A DNA stretch of 64,000 nucleotides, from the NCBI GenBank assembly GCA_021401465.1, contig JADDMT010000068.1, positions 1-64,000 of the forward strand, written 5' to 3'. Source of the stretch: Teratosphaeria epicoccoides. Taxonomy: Eukaryota > Ascomycota > Dothideomycetes > Mycosphaerellales > Teratosphaeriaceae. The position numbers and the translations under genes were made by a program. Shown here in pieces: positions 46,146-56,737 of this stretch. Positions within the stretch are counted from its first letter, which is position 1; every line of letters starts with the position of its first letter. The notes beneath the pieces were generated by a model. It was not told the DNA's origin, ran no database searches, and worked only from the letters and a program-made list of their open reading frames with translations.

Positions 46146-46779
46146 CTACCCCTCCTCCTATGAGGATGTCCCTAGCCTTACTAAGTAATACACACAGAAT
46201 GTATAGGGTATAGGATGTAGCACGCTTACACCGCGCAAGGGTGAATAGGTAGATAGCCTACGTAACATATGTCATGCGTATACCTTAACACCTTTACAGC
46301 GAGTACAGGGCGGAGGCTGCTAACTTGGGCGGGTTTTAATCCGTTACGTGTTAGGCGGCTTTGTAACACCTTCGCTTTACATGCAGATTAAGATATTAGG
46401 AGACTATAAGCACGTACTTTAGTTAATCCTTGAAATTATGGGGCGAGCATACGCGCTAGCCTCGCTAAGTAGCTTAGCCGTCCCTATTTAGTCGTGACTA
46501 TAGAGAACGTGTCGCAGAACCTTAGGGTAGTAGGAAGGTACGCGGACGCTCTACGCGCGCCGCTTGACACGGCAGGAGCGCGCTCCTAGCGCGAGTCTCG
46601 CCACATTTTCATGCTAGTAGGCTAGCACGAGTGTAGTTAGCGCACATGCGTGACAGCCGCGTTATCTGTTCTTGTATTATCAGCTCCCCTTGTAAGTCAA
46701 CTAAAGGCAGGTACTCTACGCATGTAGTTCGAGTTACTAGCTTAACAGTTGCGATAGGTAACAGGGGGGCTATCGGAGG

Positions 46780-46789
46780 GTATAAAAAC
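46780..46789 (+). promoter_or_regulatory. TATA box of the antisense gene (element C2)
   Basis: GTATAAAAAC followed by CTCGTCGCT, about 161 bp upstream of the ATG at 46950. It matches the box at 20151-20160 of element C. Confidence 0.6.
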
Positions 46790-46949
46790 CTCGTCGCTTC
46801 CTAAACTTTCCTGTTCTAAGACACTAACATTAACCTCCGCTCCTATTTTGCTTAGCTTGCGCCTTGCTATGTCTGCAGGTCTAAACTACTAGTAGAGCTT
46901 CTTCTTCTTCAATCAATTAATCGAGATCAACTAACTCATCTTAGCCATA

Positions 46950-48449
46950 ATGGCTTATGTGCTACAGACTAAGTTTGACGCTACTCGCTCTGCCCGCAAT
47001 TGTCGCTCGTGTTAATAATGCCTTGACAACCTTAGTAGCCAAGCTGCACACATTTCTCCTCCGCGTGTTAGTAAGGCATCCCCTACCCGCGAGGTATGCA
47101 TGACTTGTACTAACTAAAGCGTAGCCGAGATCTATATCAGCGGATTTGATAAGGGTAGTGTCTACTGCAATTATGTTAACTATAATGGCAAGCATCAAAA
47201 ATGCTAAGACCTCCCTAAAGAGGTATATAGTAAGTACAACTATCTCTGCCGTAACATTGATAACTTCTAGAGTACGCGCGACAAGGGGATTACTAAAGGC
47301 ACTCCGACTATGAACAGGCTACAGGCTAAGTACCGCAAGGTACTTGCCTACCTACTTGGCGCCCTCTCGTGCTTCACTGTAACTACTAACTGTTCTTATG
47401 GCAGTGTTCGCTTCGACTCTCTGCTAATAGGCGAAAACGTTTGTCTAGGTCTAATTGCAGACTTAGTTTAGAAGATCTTGAAGGTGCTAACTGTTAGGGT
47501 TAAGACCTTTGCCATAGTACGCATATAGTACGAATATCCTCTAAGTAAGAATGCTGACTTTCTCCGCTAGGCTAACGTTAGCGTCGAGAAATATCTGACT
47601 AGCTGTTAGCGTTAGCAACTTAGGGCCCTTGCCTCTATTAACAATGACTTTAAGACGCGGATAGTCTACAAGAAGGTTATCTAGCAATTCACCGTTCCTG
47701 CCGCAAAGGCTACGCCCTAGCGCTATACTAAGAGGCAGCCTGCCTCTAAGCCGGTCCTAAGGACTAAGCCGTAAGTTACTTACTCGAATCCTGTTACGTG
47801 CGTACAGCTAACACATTATAGTGCCGCTACCTACGCCGCCTTGACGCTACTGTCTAAGAAGAAGAAGAAGGCTCAGGCCAAAATTAAAGTTAGCGATAAG
47901 GAAGCCGAACCTTCCCTACTTGCGATCCGCACTACGTCCGCCAAGACAGCAAGGTACAAGCCTCTAGGCCAGATCTTTGAGGATAAGGAGGATGACAACA
48001 TCTAGGATACCTTTAGTCCTAACGTGATCCCTTCGCACTATAGTGTTACTATACTAGTTACGCCTAAGGGGGACACTAAGTCTAATGATGTAGTTAACAC
48101 TCGTGTCAAGAAGTGCAAGATGATCTTAAGGGCTAAGCGTAACAGCCGCAAGCACGCCTAAGTCTCTTCGCCTTCTAATGCTAAGGATGAGGTTATTATT
48201 ATAACTAGGTACGGTAAGGATGTCGCTAGTAGCTCTCTAGCTACTATAGGCTCTAAAGACGAGATCTCTCGCAAACTACTAAAGAAGAAGATACTAGCCT
48301 CTCTTCATGGCGTTACTACTCCTGTTACTCATAGTCGCTTCAGGGTGTTTAGTAGACCCTGTGCAGGTAGGTAGTCCCTACCGGACTATAACAAGAAAGA
48401 CTCTTCTGCTTCAGGTTTAGTCAGGAAGCCCCTAACTAGTAGTCGCTAA
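46950..48449 (+). pseudogene. Antisense ORF of family-2 Gypsy, copy 2
   Basis: ATG 46950 (MAYVLQTKFDATRSA) to TAA 48447-48449, exactly 500 codons, one more than in element C; the extra codon is a Ser in SSSLATIGSKDE. The N-terminal cluster keeps CMTCTN (CX2C) where element C has CVTYTN, so the two copies complement each other's Cys->Tyr hits. The basic stretch LLSKKKKKAQAKIKVSDKEA and the segment NVIPSHYSVTILVTPKGDT are retained. Interruptions in the part read are TAG and TAA. Equal frame and length in two independently mutated copies supports a real protein. Function not known. Confidence 0.8.
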
Positions 48450-48589
48450 GCATTAGCTATAAAGCTAATCTGAGCATGTCTCTTGTTCTCCTTAGGTTTA
48501 TTCTAGGTGTGCCTTTAGGCATTAATAATGTATAAGTAGGGCGTTTGCTTCTCGTTATTACTCTGCGCGTCATGCGCTACATACACGTG

Positions 48590-51500
48590 TTAAGAATTCT
48601 GCTCCGAAACTCTTATCTTCCTACGAATCGACCTTCTTAAGCCCTGCTTACGCCTCCTCTACTCTTCAAATTCACGAATAGCTTATAGAGTGTTCTTGTA
48701 GTCTTTAGCTAGAACCTATTATATGTACTTAGGTAGGTATCCTTTCTACTTTACTAGATAGTACGTTACGCCCTTATGCTACATACTGTCCTTAATACTA
48801 TTAACTTCCTACTCTTCGTTCTCCTCTGCTACTAGCATCGGGTCCGCAGGCTCTTTGCCCTCGCGCTGTACCTATAGTTCGAGTAGAGATACGTAGAATA
48901 CGTTATGCACATAATACGACAATAGCAATAATAGCTAGTATGCCTGTAAGCCTATCGCGTCGCGTATCCGGAAGGGTCCGACGAAACTTAGCGTCATCTT
49001 CTTACTTAGAAGTTTCAGCTTAAGATTCTTCGTTAATAGTAACACCTTCGTACTAATTACGTACTACATCGGTTTAGCATAGGCGTTATTATGTTTCATC
49101 TAGGATTCTAAGGCCTTTTTCTAGTATTCTATTAGCACCGAATGTACCTCGCGTATACGACACGCTAATTCCGCGGCGGCTGGCACCCTCTCCTTAGAAG
49201 ACTTGTCCTAAGGCGGTTCTAGGTGTATTTCTAGATTAAAGCCATAAAGAATCTGAAATAGCGACATGCCTATAGTAGCATGCACGCTGTTATTAACTGC
49301 AAATTCCGCCATAGGAATTACGTCGGCCTAGGCATCCTAGTTCTTAGCGTAGTAGCACTAAAGGTACTACTTAAGAGTCTAGTTCATACGTTTAGTCTAA
49401 CTATTAGTCTGTAGATAGAATGCTATACTTAGGCGGTACTTAACACGCGCCTTAAACACAAATTCTTGCTAGTATTTACTAGTAAAGACAGAACCTCGAT
49501 CTAATAGGATACTTTAGGGGACACTAAAGCGCTATATGACTTCGTCGCGAAGTAGTTGCGCAAGCTCGCTACTTATGCACTTTTTTGTACATAGGATGAA
49601 GACATTCATCTTCGAGTATTAGTCGACTACTACAAGGACAGCATTAACTACATCGCCTTTCTACTTTGCTAGCAGCAAATCGGTGATAAAATCCATGGCC
49701 AAGTCTTGCTATAGTCTCTCTAGTAGTAGGAGCGCCTAAGCATTGCCATAGGGGTAATAGCGCTAAGATTTGCTAATCTAGCATGTCTAGCAGGATTTGA
49801 CATAGTTAGAGACATCCTGTTCTAGCGTAGGCTATTAGTATTTACGTCCGAGAAGTACGTTTGTCTTCTCTACGCCAAAATGGCCCGCAAGTTCATTGTC
49901 ATGATGAATACGGAGGAGCTGCGAACAGAGTATGTAGTTAGCAGGTACGTAGAGCCTATTGTCAAAGTACTACAAGTCGCCTGACTTAGTCTAGTACTTT
50001 AGACTGCCTGCAGTGTCCTAGAGGGCTACACCCTCATTAATTAACTCTAGTTCTCGCTCTTGCAACTGCTGAATAAGTCTCGAGACTTCTTTAAAGGGTT
50101 CTTTAGATATCGCATGCTTACTACATGTGAGCTAATTAACTACCGCATGGATCAAGCTAGACACGGTCGCCACAACTGCTAGATAGGAGGGTTCGTTACT
50201 AGCAGAGGCCATGAGGCCCTATTAGACCTGCAGTCAACCTATAAGAGGAGCTAACGACAGATCGCTGCCCTAAACTACAAGCTTCATTTACAGCGTAGGG
50301 AGAAGCTGTTAGTTACCCTCCTCCCTAGTGTCGTAGTCTAGTTGTCGCGAAGGACTATTAGCCAGATTCGTCTTTCCGGAATGATGCTAGATAACGAAAT
50401 CAAAGCTAGTAAGGAAAGTCGCCTACCTTGCTTGCTAACTAATTAGCTGCTTCACGCCCATGAAGCTACAAAGGTTATTATAGTTAGTAAGTACCTTAAT
50501 AGGGTACGCTGCGCCTTCGAGGTAATGTTAGTACTCCTTGAAGCTGTTAATAATAGCTAAAAGCTCTTAGTCGTAAGTCTTATAGTTAAGCTTAGCGCCC
50601 TGCATCTTCCGCGACTAGAAGGTAATTAGGTACTATTGCGTACTACCTTCATGCGACTAGAGCTGCGATATAATTGCGGCTATTGCAAATTTTGAAGCAT
50701 TAGTCTCTATCCGGATCTTCGTAGTAGGGTTAAAGTGCCGAAGTATAGGCGTAGTTTAAAGAGCTGCTTTAAGTTTAGAGAAAGCCTTACTCTAAGCCTC
50801 CTCCTAAGGCACTATCCCTGGCTTTTTTCCTCGAACCGCGCCCTTTGCGAGGGCCGTAAGGGGAGCTACGATCTTCGAGTAGGACCGTATGAATCTGCGA
50901 TAGAAGTTAGTAAATCATAGGAACACCTACACTTCTTAGAGGGTAGTCGGCTACAGCTACTCCGCGATTACAGACACCCTTTAGTCATCTATAATGACTC
51001 CTTCTGTAGAGACGATGTATCTAAGAAACTTAATCCTATCTGTCAGGAATAAGCACTTCTTTAGGTTCGCATATAGAGCGAACTTGTAGAGCCGTTTAAG
51101 TACTATCCTTAGATGCCGAATATACTCCTCCTTCGAGTTAGAGTAGACTAGTATATCGTCTACATATACTACGTAGCAGGTGTCAACGAGGCCGGCTAGG
51201 GCCTAGTTAATATACGCTTAGAACGTTGCTAGTACGTTAGTCAAGCCAAATAGTATCACTATATACTCGAAGTGTCTATACTACGTTCGGAATGTAGTCT
51301 TCTACTTGTCGCCCTTTCGGATTAGTATCCGGTAGTAAGCGTCCTTCAAGTTAATAGACAAGAAGATAGCGGCGCGACTAAGGCGGTCAAGCGTCTTGCT
51401 AATAAGTAGTAGGGGGCAGCGGTTCTTCTAGGTTACTACATTAAGGCCCCTATAGTTAACGTATAGGCGGAGCGTGTTATCCTTCTTCAGGACGAACATA

Positions 51501-53563
51501 ACTAACGCTCTAGCCTCGCTGTCGCTTCGTCGGATCCACGCGTTCCTTTGCGCCTTGTAGAGGTAGTCTCGAAGTGTTTCGAGCTGCGATTCCGACATAG
51601 GGTATAGAGGTTAATACGGAGGATTGTAACCCTCCTTAAGGTTAATCGCATGTTCCGCGTCTAGGGCCTAGGCATAGGCCGTAGCCTCTACGTCGAAAAT
51701 ATCGGCGTATTCCTCTAACTTAGGCAGAAGGGTAACGTCTTCCTTAACGTTCTATATGCAGACCGCATACACGCATTAGACCTTCTTCATGTCCTTATAG
51801 AAGCTGTGTGCGTCACGCATCTGTACTATAGGAACTTCGCCTATAGAGCTATAGAACTAGTTGTTAGTAGCTCTATTAACAACGACTCCCTGCTTGTAGC
51901 GCTAAGGGCAGCCGAGTAGGAGCTCCTTATTAGGAACGTCTTTAGCGTAGAAGACTTCGTTAGTCTCGCGCACTTCTCCTGAGGAGTCCGCGAGTTAGAG
52001 GCGCACGTTGTACGCACCTCGAGCCGCTACGCCTTCGCCCTAAAAGGACTTCATAGTAGGCAGCAGGGCTCCTAGGATCGGCTTTAAACCGAGCCGTACG
52101 ATTACTCTCTAGGGTATCACGTTAACCTCCGCAAGGTCATCTAACATATAGTCTACTAGCTTAAGTGAGCTATTAACTCAGACTGTACTAGATAGGCGCT
52201 AGGCAGGCTACGAGTCTACACTATTAGTGACAGACAGCTTAGATACCCGTAGTAGCTATTCGGTTGTCTCGGGCTTGTCCTTCTTTCGCCTCCTCTCTAG
52301 GGAGGTTTCAGACACCTTGCTTACCTTCTTCCTATTACTTCGTTTAGGACAGCGAGCCGCCTAGTAGTCCCTTACTCTACAGATGTAGCAGCTACTCGGA
52401 GGCTTCTCGCTACCGTCTTTTAGCTTAGAGGGCTTGCTCCTCCGGAATGAACTACTGCGTTAGACGTGACCCCTAGGGCGCTTGTAATAGCGGCCCTTTA
52501 GTAGGTCCTCGGGGCTTAGACGCTTATTGTCCTTACTGCCTAATTTTCTATTTCGCTTCAAGGTGATTTCCATACGTGTCGCAAGGGACACGAGGTCTTG
52601 CCGAGTTGTCGGAAGTTCATGAAAAGTCATGATTATGTTCTGAAGATTTAAACCCTAACCCTAAAGTTTGACAAGCAAGTGCCGCACGCGTTACGTCTTA
52701 GTATAGGGTAGCATCTGTCCCTCAAGCGTAGCAAGGTAGGTAGCGAAGCTAGAGGTTATTTGTCCCTTCCCCTGCTTAGCCTTCTCATACTCGACAGACA
52801 TAGTAAGGGCGCGATTCCCTAGATCCTCGACCTAGTCGACATAGAACTAGCGAAAGTCCGCCTACGTATATGTTCTGTTGTAGACCTGCATAAGGTCATA
52901 CCGCTCATGCTAATTGTTGCGAGGTTCCTTATCCTCTTCGAGCTACATCATACTAAAGGCAACTCGTTTGCCCTCCATAGAATATCTGCGTAGGTTAAGC
53001 ACGAAAACTGCCTTACACGCCTGCAAGAAAGTTCGAGCCTCCTTCAAGGTGTCTCCCTTAAACGGCTTCAGGTTATGTGCGTTACGACTACCTCCTAGTT
53101 AGCCTACTATGGCCCCGAATTTAGGCACTAGGTTCGCAGGCACACGCGGAGAGTCTACGCCTCCTAGTAAGTTGTCTTTGCGGGTCCCTAGTATGAAATC
53201 TCGCTAGATTTCTTTGTCCGCTAGTTTATTAGTACTACTCATAGCGACGTCTTCGTCGTCCTCGCCGTTGTCGCTACTAGAAGTAGTACGGCTCTAGCTC
53301 TAGTTCGCAAGGCGGTTCGCGACCTAATTAACAATCATGGCTACAAGGGCCAGGTTAATAGTCAGGGTTAGCTGTAGTCCCTATGCAGGGGGTCTATTGC
53401 CTTGTCTGCCGCGTAATTAGCGTCTAGTAGAACCGTCGCTTGATGTAGTGTCGCTCGTAGGAGGTACTTCTGCAGGCTAGTTACTCAGGCTAGCTTTGCT
53501 ATCGCGGGCGCTTAGGATAGCACTTGCTACGCGTTAGTTACGAGTTCGTAGTACTCTAGACAT
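48590..53563 (-). pseudogene. Family-2 Gag-Pol polyprotein, copy 2
   Basis: One frame from ATG 53561-53563 to TAA 48590-48592, 1658 codons, three more than element C. Gag, CCHC knuckle (near 52380), protease, RT (Y-V-D-D at 51156-51167; Leu has become Val), RNase H, integrase and chromodomain follow in the same order. The three extra codons are accounted for by a TTTAGGGTTAGGG-containing replacement in gag at 52646-52666. TAG/TAA stops throughout. Confidence 0.9.
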
Positions 53564-53612
53564 ATCGTAGTATTCTCTACTAGACTGCAAAGCAGGGGGG
53601 AGAAAGCAGAAC

Positions 53613-53972
53613 TAATATAGATGTATATGCTATATAATATAGAAATATCTTGTAGTGTAACAGAGTAATCCGACCTTTTAGTAGGTACAAGACAGCGCTA
53701 CTTTCTGCTTATCGCAGAGGTAGCGCTAAGGGTGCTTATAACCCCTAACGCTCCTTAATTAGGGAAAGCATGTCTGAGCCTAACCCCGCAGGGGTACCGT
53801 AGGGTTAGCGACGTAGGGGCGTCCTACGTCGACAACTAATCCTACTTAGACGACATACGAGCTAACGTATGTACGAAGGACCCCCTTGCCATATGTAGCA
53901 AGGTCACTACATGCTAAGGGCAGGCATTAGAACCCATGCGGTTCTAATAGCCCCCTAGTATTAACCGTATCA
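53613..53972 (-). repeat. Family-2 LTR, 5' LTR of element C2
   Basis: 360 bp, plus-strand ends TAATATAG and CCGTATCA. The outer TGATACGG end is unmutated here. Confidence 0.9.
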
Positions 53973-54105
53973 GGTATCCTGTGATCCTACTCCTAGTAAC
54001 TGTTGTCACTAGAAGTTAAACTAACAGCTAAAGAACTACTTGACATAGGCGTATGTTAAGCGCTTAAGGAGTCCCCTGATACTTCCTTAGAAGTGGTGCC
54101 TGAAA
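53973..54105 (-). pseudogene. Family-1 remnant joining RT start to gag leader (element E)
   Basis: The first ~25 bp (complement CTAGGAGTAGGATCACAGG) correspond to the start of the RT region (near 21707-21730 in element B). The rest matches the gag leader near 11090-11140. So about 2.4 kb of gag and protease were deleted here before or during insertion of C2. Confidence 0.65.
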
Positions 54106-54542
54106 TGTCATAAGCATAGGTGCTAATAGCAGGAAGGGGATCAGGTATTAGACTCGCAGAGCTGTGAAGAATATTGACTATAGCAATTAACCTTGTAACT
54201 GTCTCTCCTCTAAGCAAGAGAGGATTAAATTAAGATTAAGCACGAAGCTCCTAACTGCCTGTCCTGAAGCTATCCCTATATACTAGAGAGACAGGGCAGC
54301 TCTAGTAGATCTGTTAATAGACCTAACAGACCTGTGTCTATAGATCTATAGACTAACCCTACAGATCCTAGGGTCTTTTCCTATGTGACAGATCCTTCCT
54401 CCTACGTAGGCCTATAGATCTGTAGACTAACCCTACAGATCTAGGGATCTGTCCTCTCATGACAGATCCTTTCTTCTATACATGTGCTATGTCTTAGGCC
54501 CTAGTGCTCTGACTTAGCCTATAGTGCTCGTGACTCATGACA
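54106..54542 (-). repeat. Family-1 LTR (5' LTR of element E), shortened
   Basis: Starts TGTCATAAGCATAGG and ends CTCATGACA, 437 bp; an alternative end at 54551 (CCATGACA) is possible. The part near the right end is diverged and shorter than in other copies. Confidence 0.8.
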
Positions 54543-54551
54543 TCCATGACA

Positions 54552-55547
54552 TAGATGCACTAGCAGCCGCACGAACTATTGCCCTACATCTAGTACGCAA
54601 GTACAAGGAAATGTTTCTAAAGATTAATAGACGATGAAAAATCGATCCTATCTAATTCGACTATTTTTAGATGAGTCTACAAGCAAAGTTCTAGAACTAC
54701 CCTTAAATATTAATAGACTATGCATACTATAACTTCATCACGGAACGAGTACTAATAGGAAGTACAATTACACCCTATAGATACGTCCTACCTAATAACA
54801 GGACAATTGTTACTCAAGAAATACGTCAAGCAGTTTAGCGATTAAACTAGCAATATCGAAAAGCTATAATAGCGCAAGGACAAAACGCATGTAACGATAC
54901 CCTCGAAGAGAAATTATACGCTAAAGAAGCATAGATAGTAGGACTACAAATCTGTGACTAGCTAGAGTAACGTCAGGCTAATAACTAGTCAGGAAACAGA
55001 TTAACTCTCTAGATCAGAGCATTCTAAGAGAGTTTTTTAATACAGAAAGCGCTTAAGCATTAACAGCAGTCTTCCGCACTAAGATTATTGTTAATAGGTA
55101 CCTAATAAGTACATTAATAGATTCTAGAGCAAGCAGGAATTTTGCCTCCGAATCATTCGTTAAGAGCTAAGGGATCGTAACCTAAAGCAGAAGAGAAGGA
55201 TCGTATGAACTCATAGTAGTAGATAGGTTACTGCTACCTAGTGTAGAACAGGAGACGATGCCGTTACTACTAGCTATCTAATAGTACTACGAGGAAATTG
55301 TCTTAGACATTACTAACATGGCTAGTTATGATGTTATGCTAGGCATGCCTTAGTTAAGAAAGCATAACCTAGTTGTAGACTAGAAAAGAGGAGTACTTAC
55401 ATTTAAGGAATACGATTACATGATCGGCATTTAACCTATATAGTAGCAGCGTTCGCAGACAGATGAGATCAACAAGCGCAGGATGACTCGTTAGACATTT
55501 GCGTTAACAGGAATCACGGAGAACTGTATTCAACCTAGATTGACACT
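54552..55547 (+). pseudogene. Family-4 Gypsy gag/protease fragment
   Basis: The plus strand carries the end of a Gag-like protein (TIALHLVRKYKEMFLKINRR; QGQNACNDTLEEKLYAKEA) and a retropepsin region: STLIDSRASRNFASESFVKS near 55110-55170, SYELIVVDRLLL near 55200 and MASYDVMLGMP near 55318-55350. Active-site DSG/DSR, a hydrophobic strand and the downstream LG(M)PW-type motif are as in Gypsy proteases. Stops are TAG/TAA. Protein sequence differs from the other three families. Cut at both ends by family-1 LTRs. Confidence 0.7.
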
Positions 55548-56024
55548 TGTCATAAGGGTAGGTGCTAATAGCAGGAATAGGATCAGGTGTTAGACTTGCA
55601 GAGCTGTAAAGAATATCGATAATAGCAGTTAACCTTGTAACTGACTCTCCTCTAAGCAAGAGAGGATTAAATTAAGATTAAGCACGAAGCTCCTAACTGC
55701 CTGTCCTAAAGCTATCCCTATATACTAGAGAGACAGAGCAGCTCTGTTAGATCTGTCGACAGACCCGATAGATCTATGTCTACAGATCTGTAGACTAACC
55801 CTATAGATCCGAGGGTCTATTATCCTATAACAGATCCCTTCTCCCTTATAGGCCTATAGATCTGTAGACTAACCCTATAGATCCGGGGATCTGTCCTCAC
55901 GTGACAGATCCTTTCTCCTATGACTATGCCTGCGACTTATAGTACTCCTATGACTATACTATGACTCATAGTACTTAGGACACTCATGATCCTATGACTC
56001 ATAGTACTCCTGACACTCATGACA
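55548..56024 (-). repeat. Family-1 LTR, 3' LTR of element H
   Basis: 477 bp, TGTCATAAG to CTCATGACA; followed by the complement of the polypurine tract (CTATCCCTATCTTAGCC). Confidence 0.9.
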
Positions 56025-56104
56025 CTATCCCTATCTTAGCCTAGCTCGTCCCTAAGCTACCTTATTAGTGCGGGGTTTCTCTTATTGTTTCCTTTTATGC
56101 CGTG

Positions 56105-56737
56105 ATGTCTTCTCTTTCTACATTACTGTCTTGTGTCATCCTAGACACTAACGCCCCTTTAACGTAGAAACGTAAACGCCGCGCAATTAGAATCTATCGT
56201 CAGGGCTAGGACAGCATGAAGTCCTATACTTAGTGTCAAGAGTTAAAGCTCATTTGTTAGGTGCACATTTCCTTAGGGAAATGTTCGTAATGTCACTTTA
56301 GTAACTGTCGAAGTTATAACGCAAAGGTAACAGAGGTCGAATAGAAGAAGGTAGGCGATTAGCGGAAAAGACTAATTACTGATCTTAATCATGTAAAGGC
56401 GGTCCTAGCCGAGGCTTTGCAGAAGATAATAGAGGCGCATATAAAGGAGATGCGTCTTCGAAAACAGTTAGACGCAGTCGACTAGGAGGTCAAGGATAGT
56501 CGCGCTCTCGAGGAGCGTGAGATCAGGGAGGATGAGGCCGAAGAGCAGGCTCTTTCGCAGGCTAGGTTTCTTCTTAACCTAGATCCTTCGGCGGGTCTCG
56601 CTCTTAGTCCTACAACATGGAGCGTAATAGAAGGTTTCGCTAATGCCTCGTATTAGGGTTTCCTGGATGGCGTGATAGCCGAGCCGATCGACGGCGTCTC
56701 GTAGGAGTCTAGTCATGGCTTATGATCTTCTTCCTAG
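56105..56737 (+). pseudogene. Antisense ORF of family-1 Gypsy (element H copy)
   Basis: ATG 56105 to TAG 56735-56737, 633 nt. Reads MSSLSTLLSCVILDTNAPLT, stop, KRKRRAIRIYRQG, the Cys cluster (CQELKLIC; KCS[stop]CHFSNC), KAVLAEALQKIIEAH, LRKQLDAVD, EEREIREDEAEEQALSQARF and LDPSAGLALSPTTWSVIEGF. TAG/TAA stops plus one TGA near the C-terminus shared with element E. Pol of this element ends inside it at 56720. Confidence 0.8.

Larger units (their letters stand above)
45782..53972 (-). mobile_element. Family-2 Gypsy, second complete copy (element C2)
   Basis: Minus-strand counterpart of element C: 5' LTR 53613-53972, gag-pol 53563-48590, antisense ORF 46950-48449 (plus), 3' LTR 45782-46145. Flanks TCTAC and GGTAT do not match and come from two distant parts of family-1 pol, so DNA beside the insertion was lost or rearranged. 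Confidence 0.92.
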
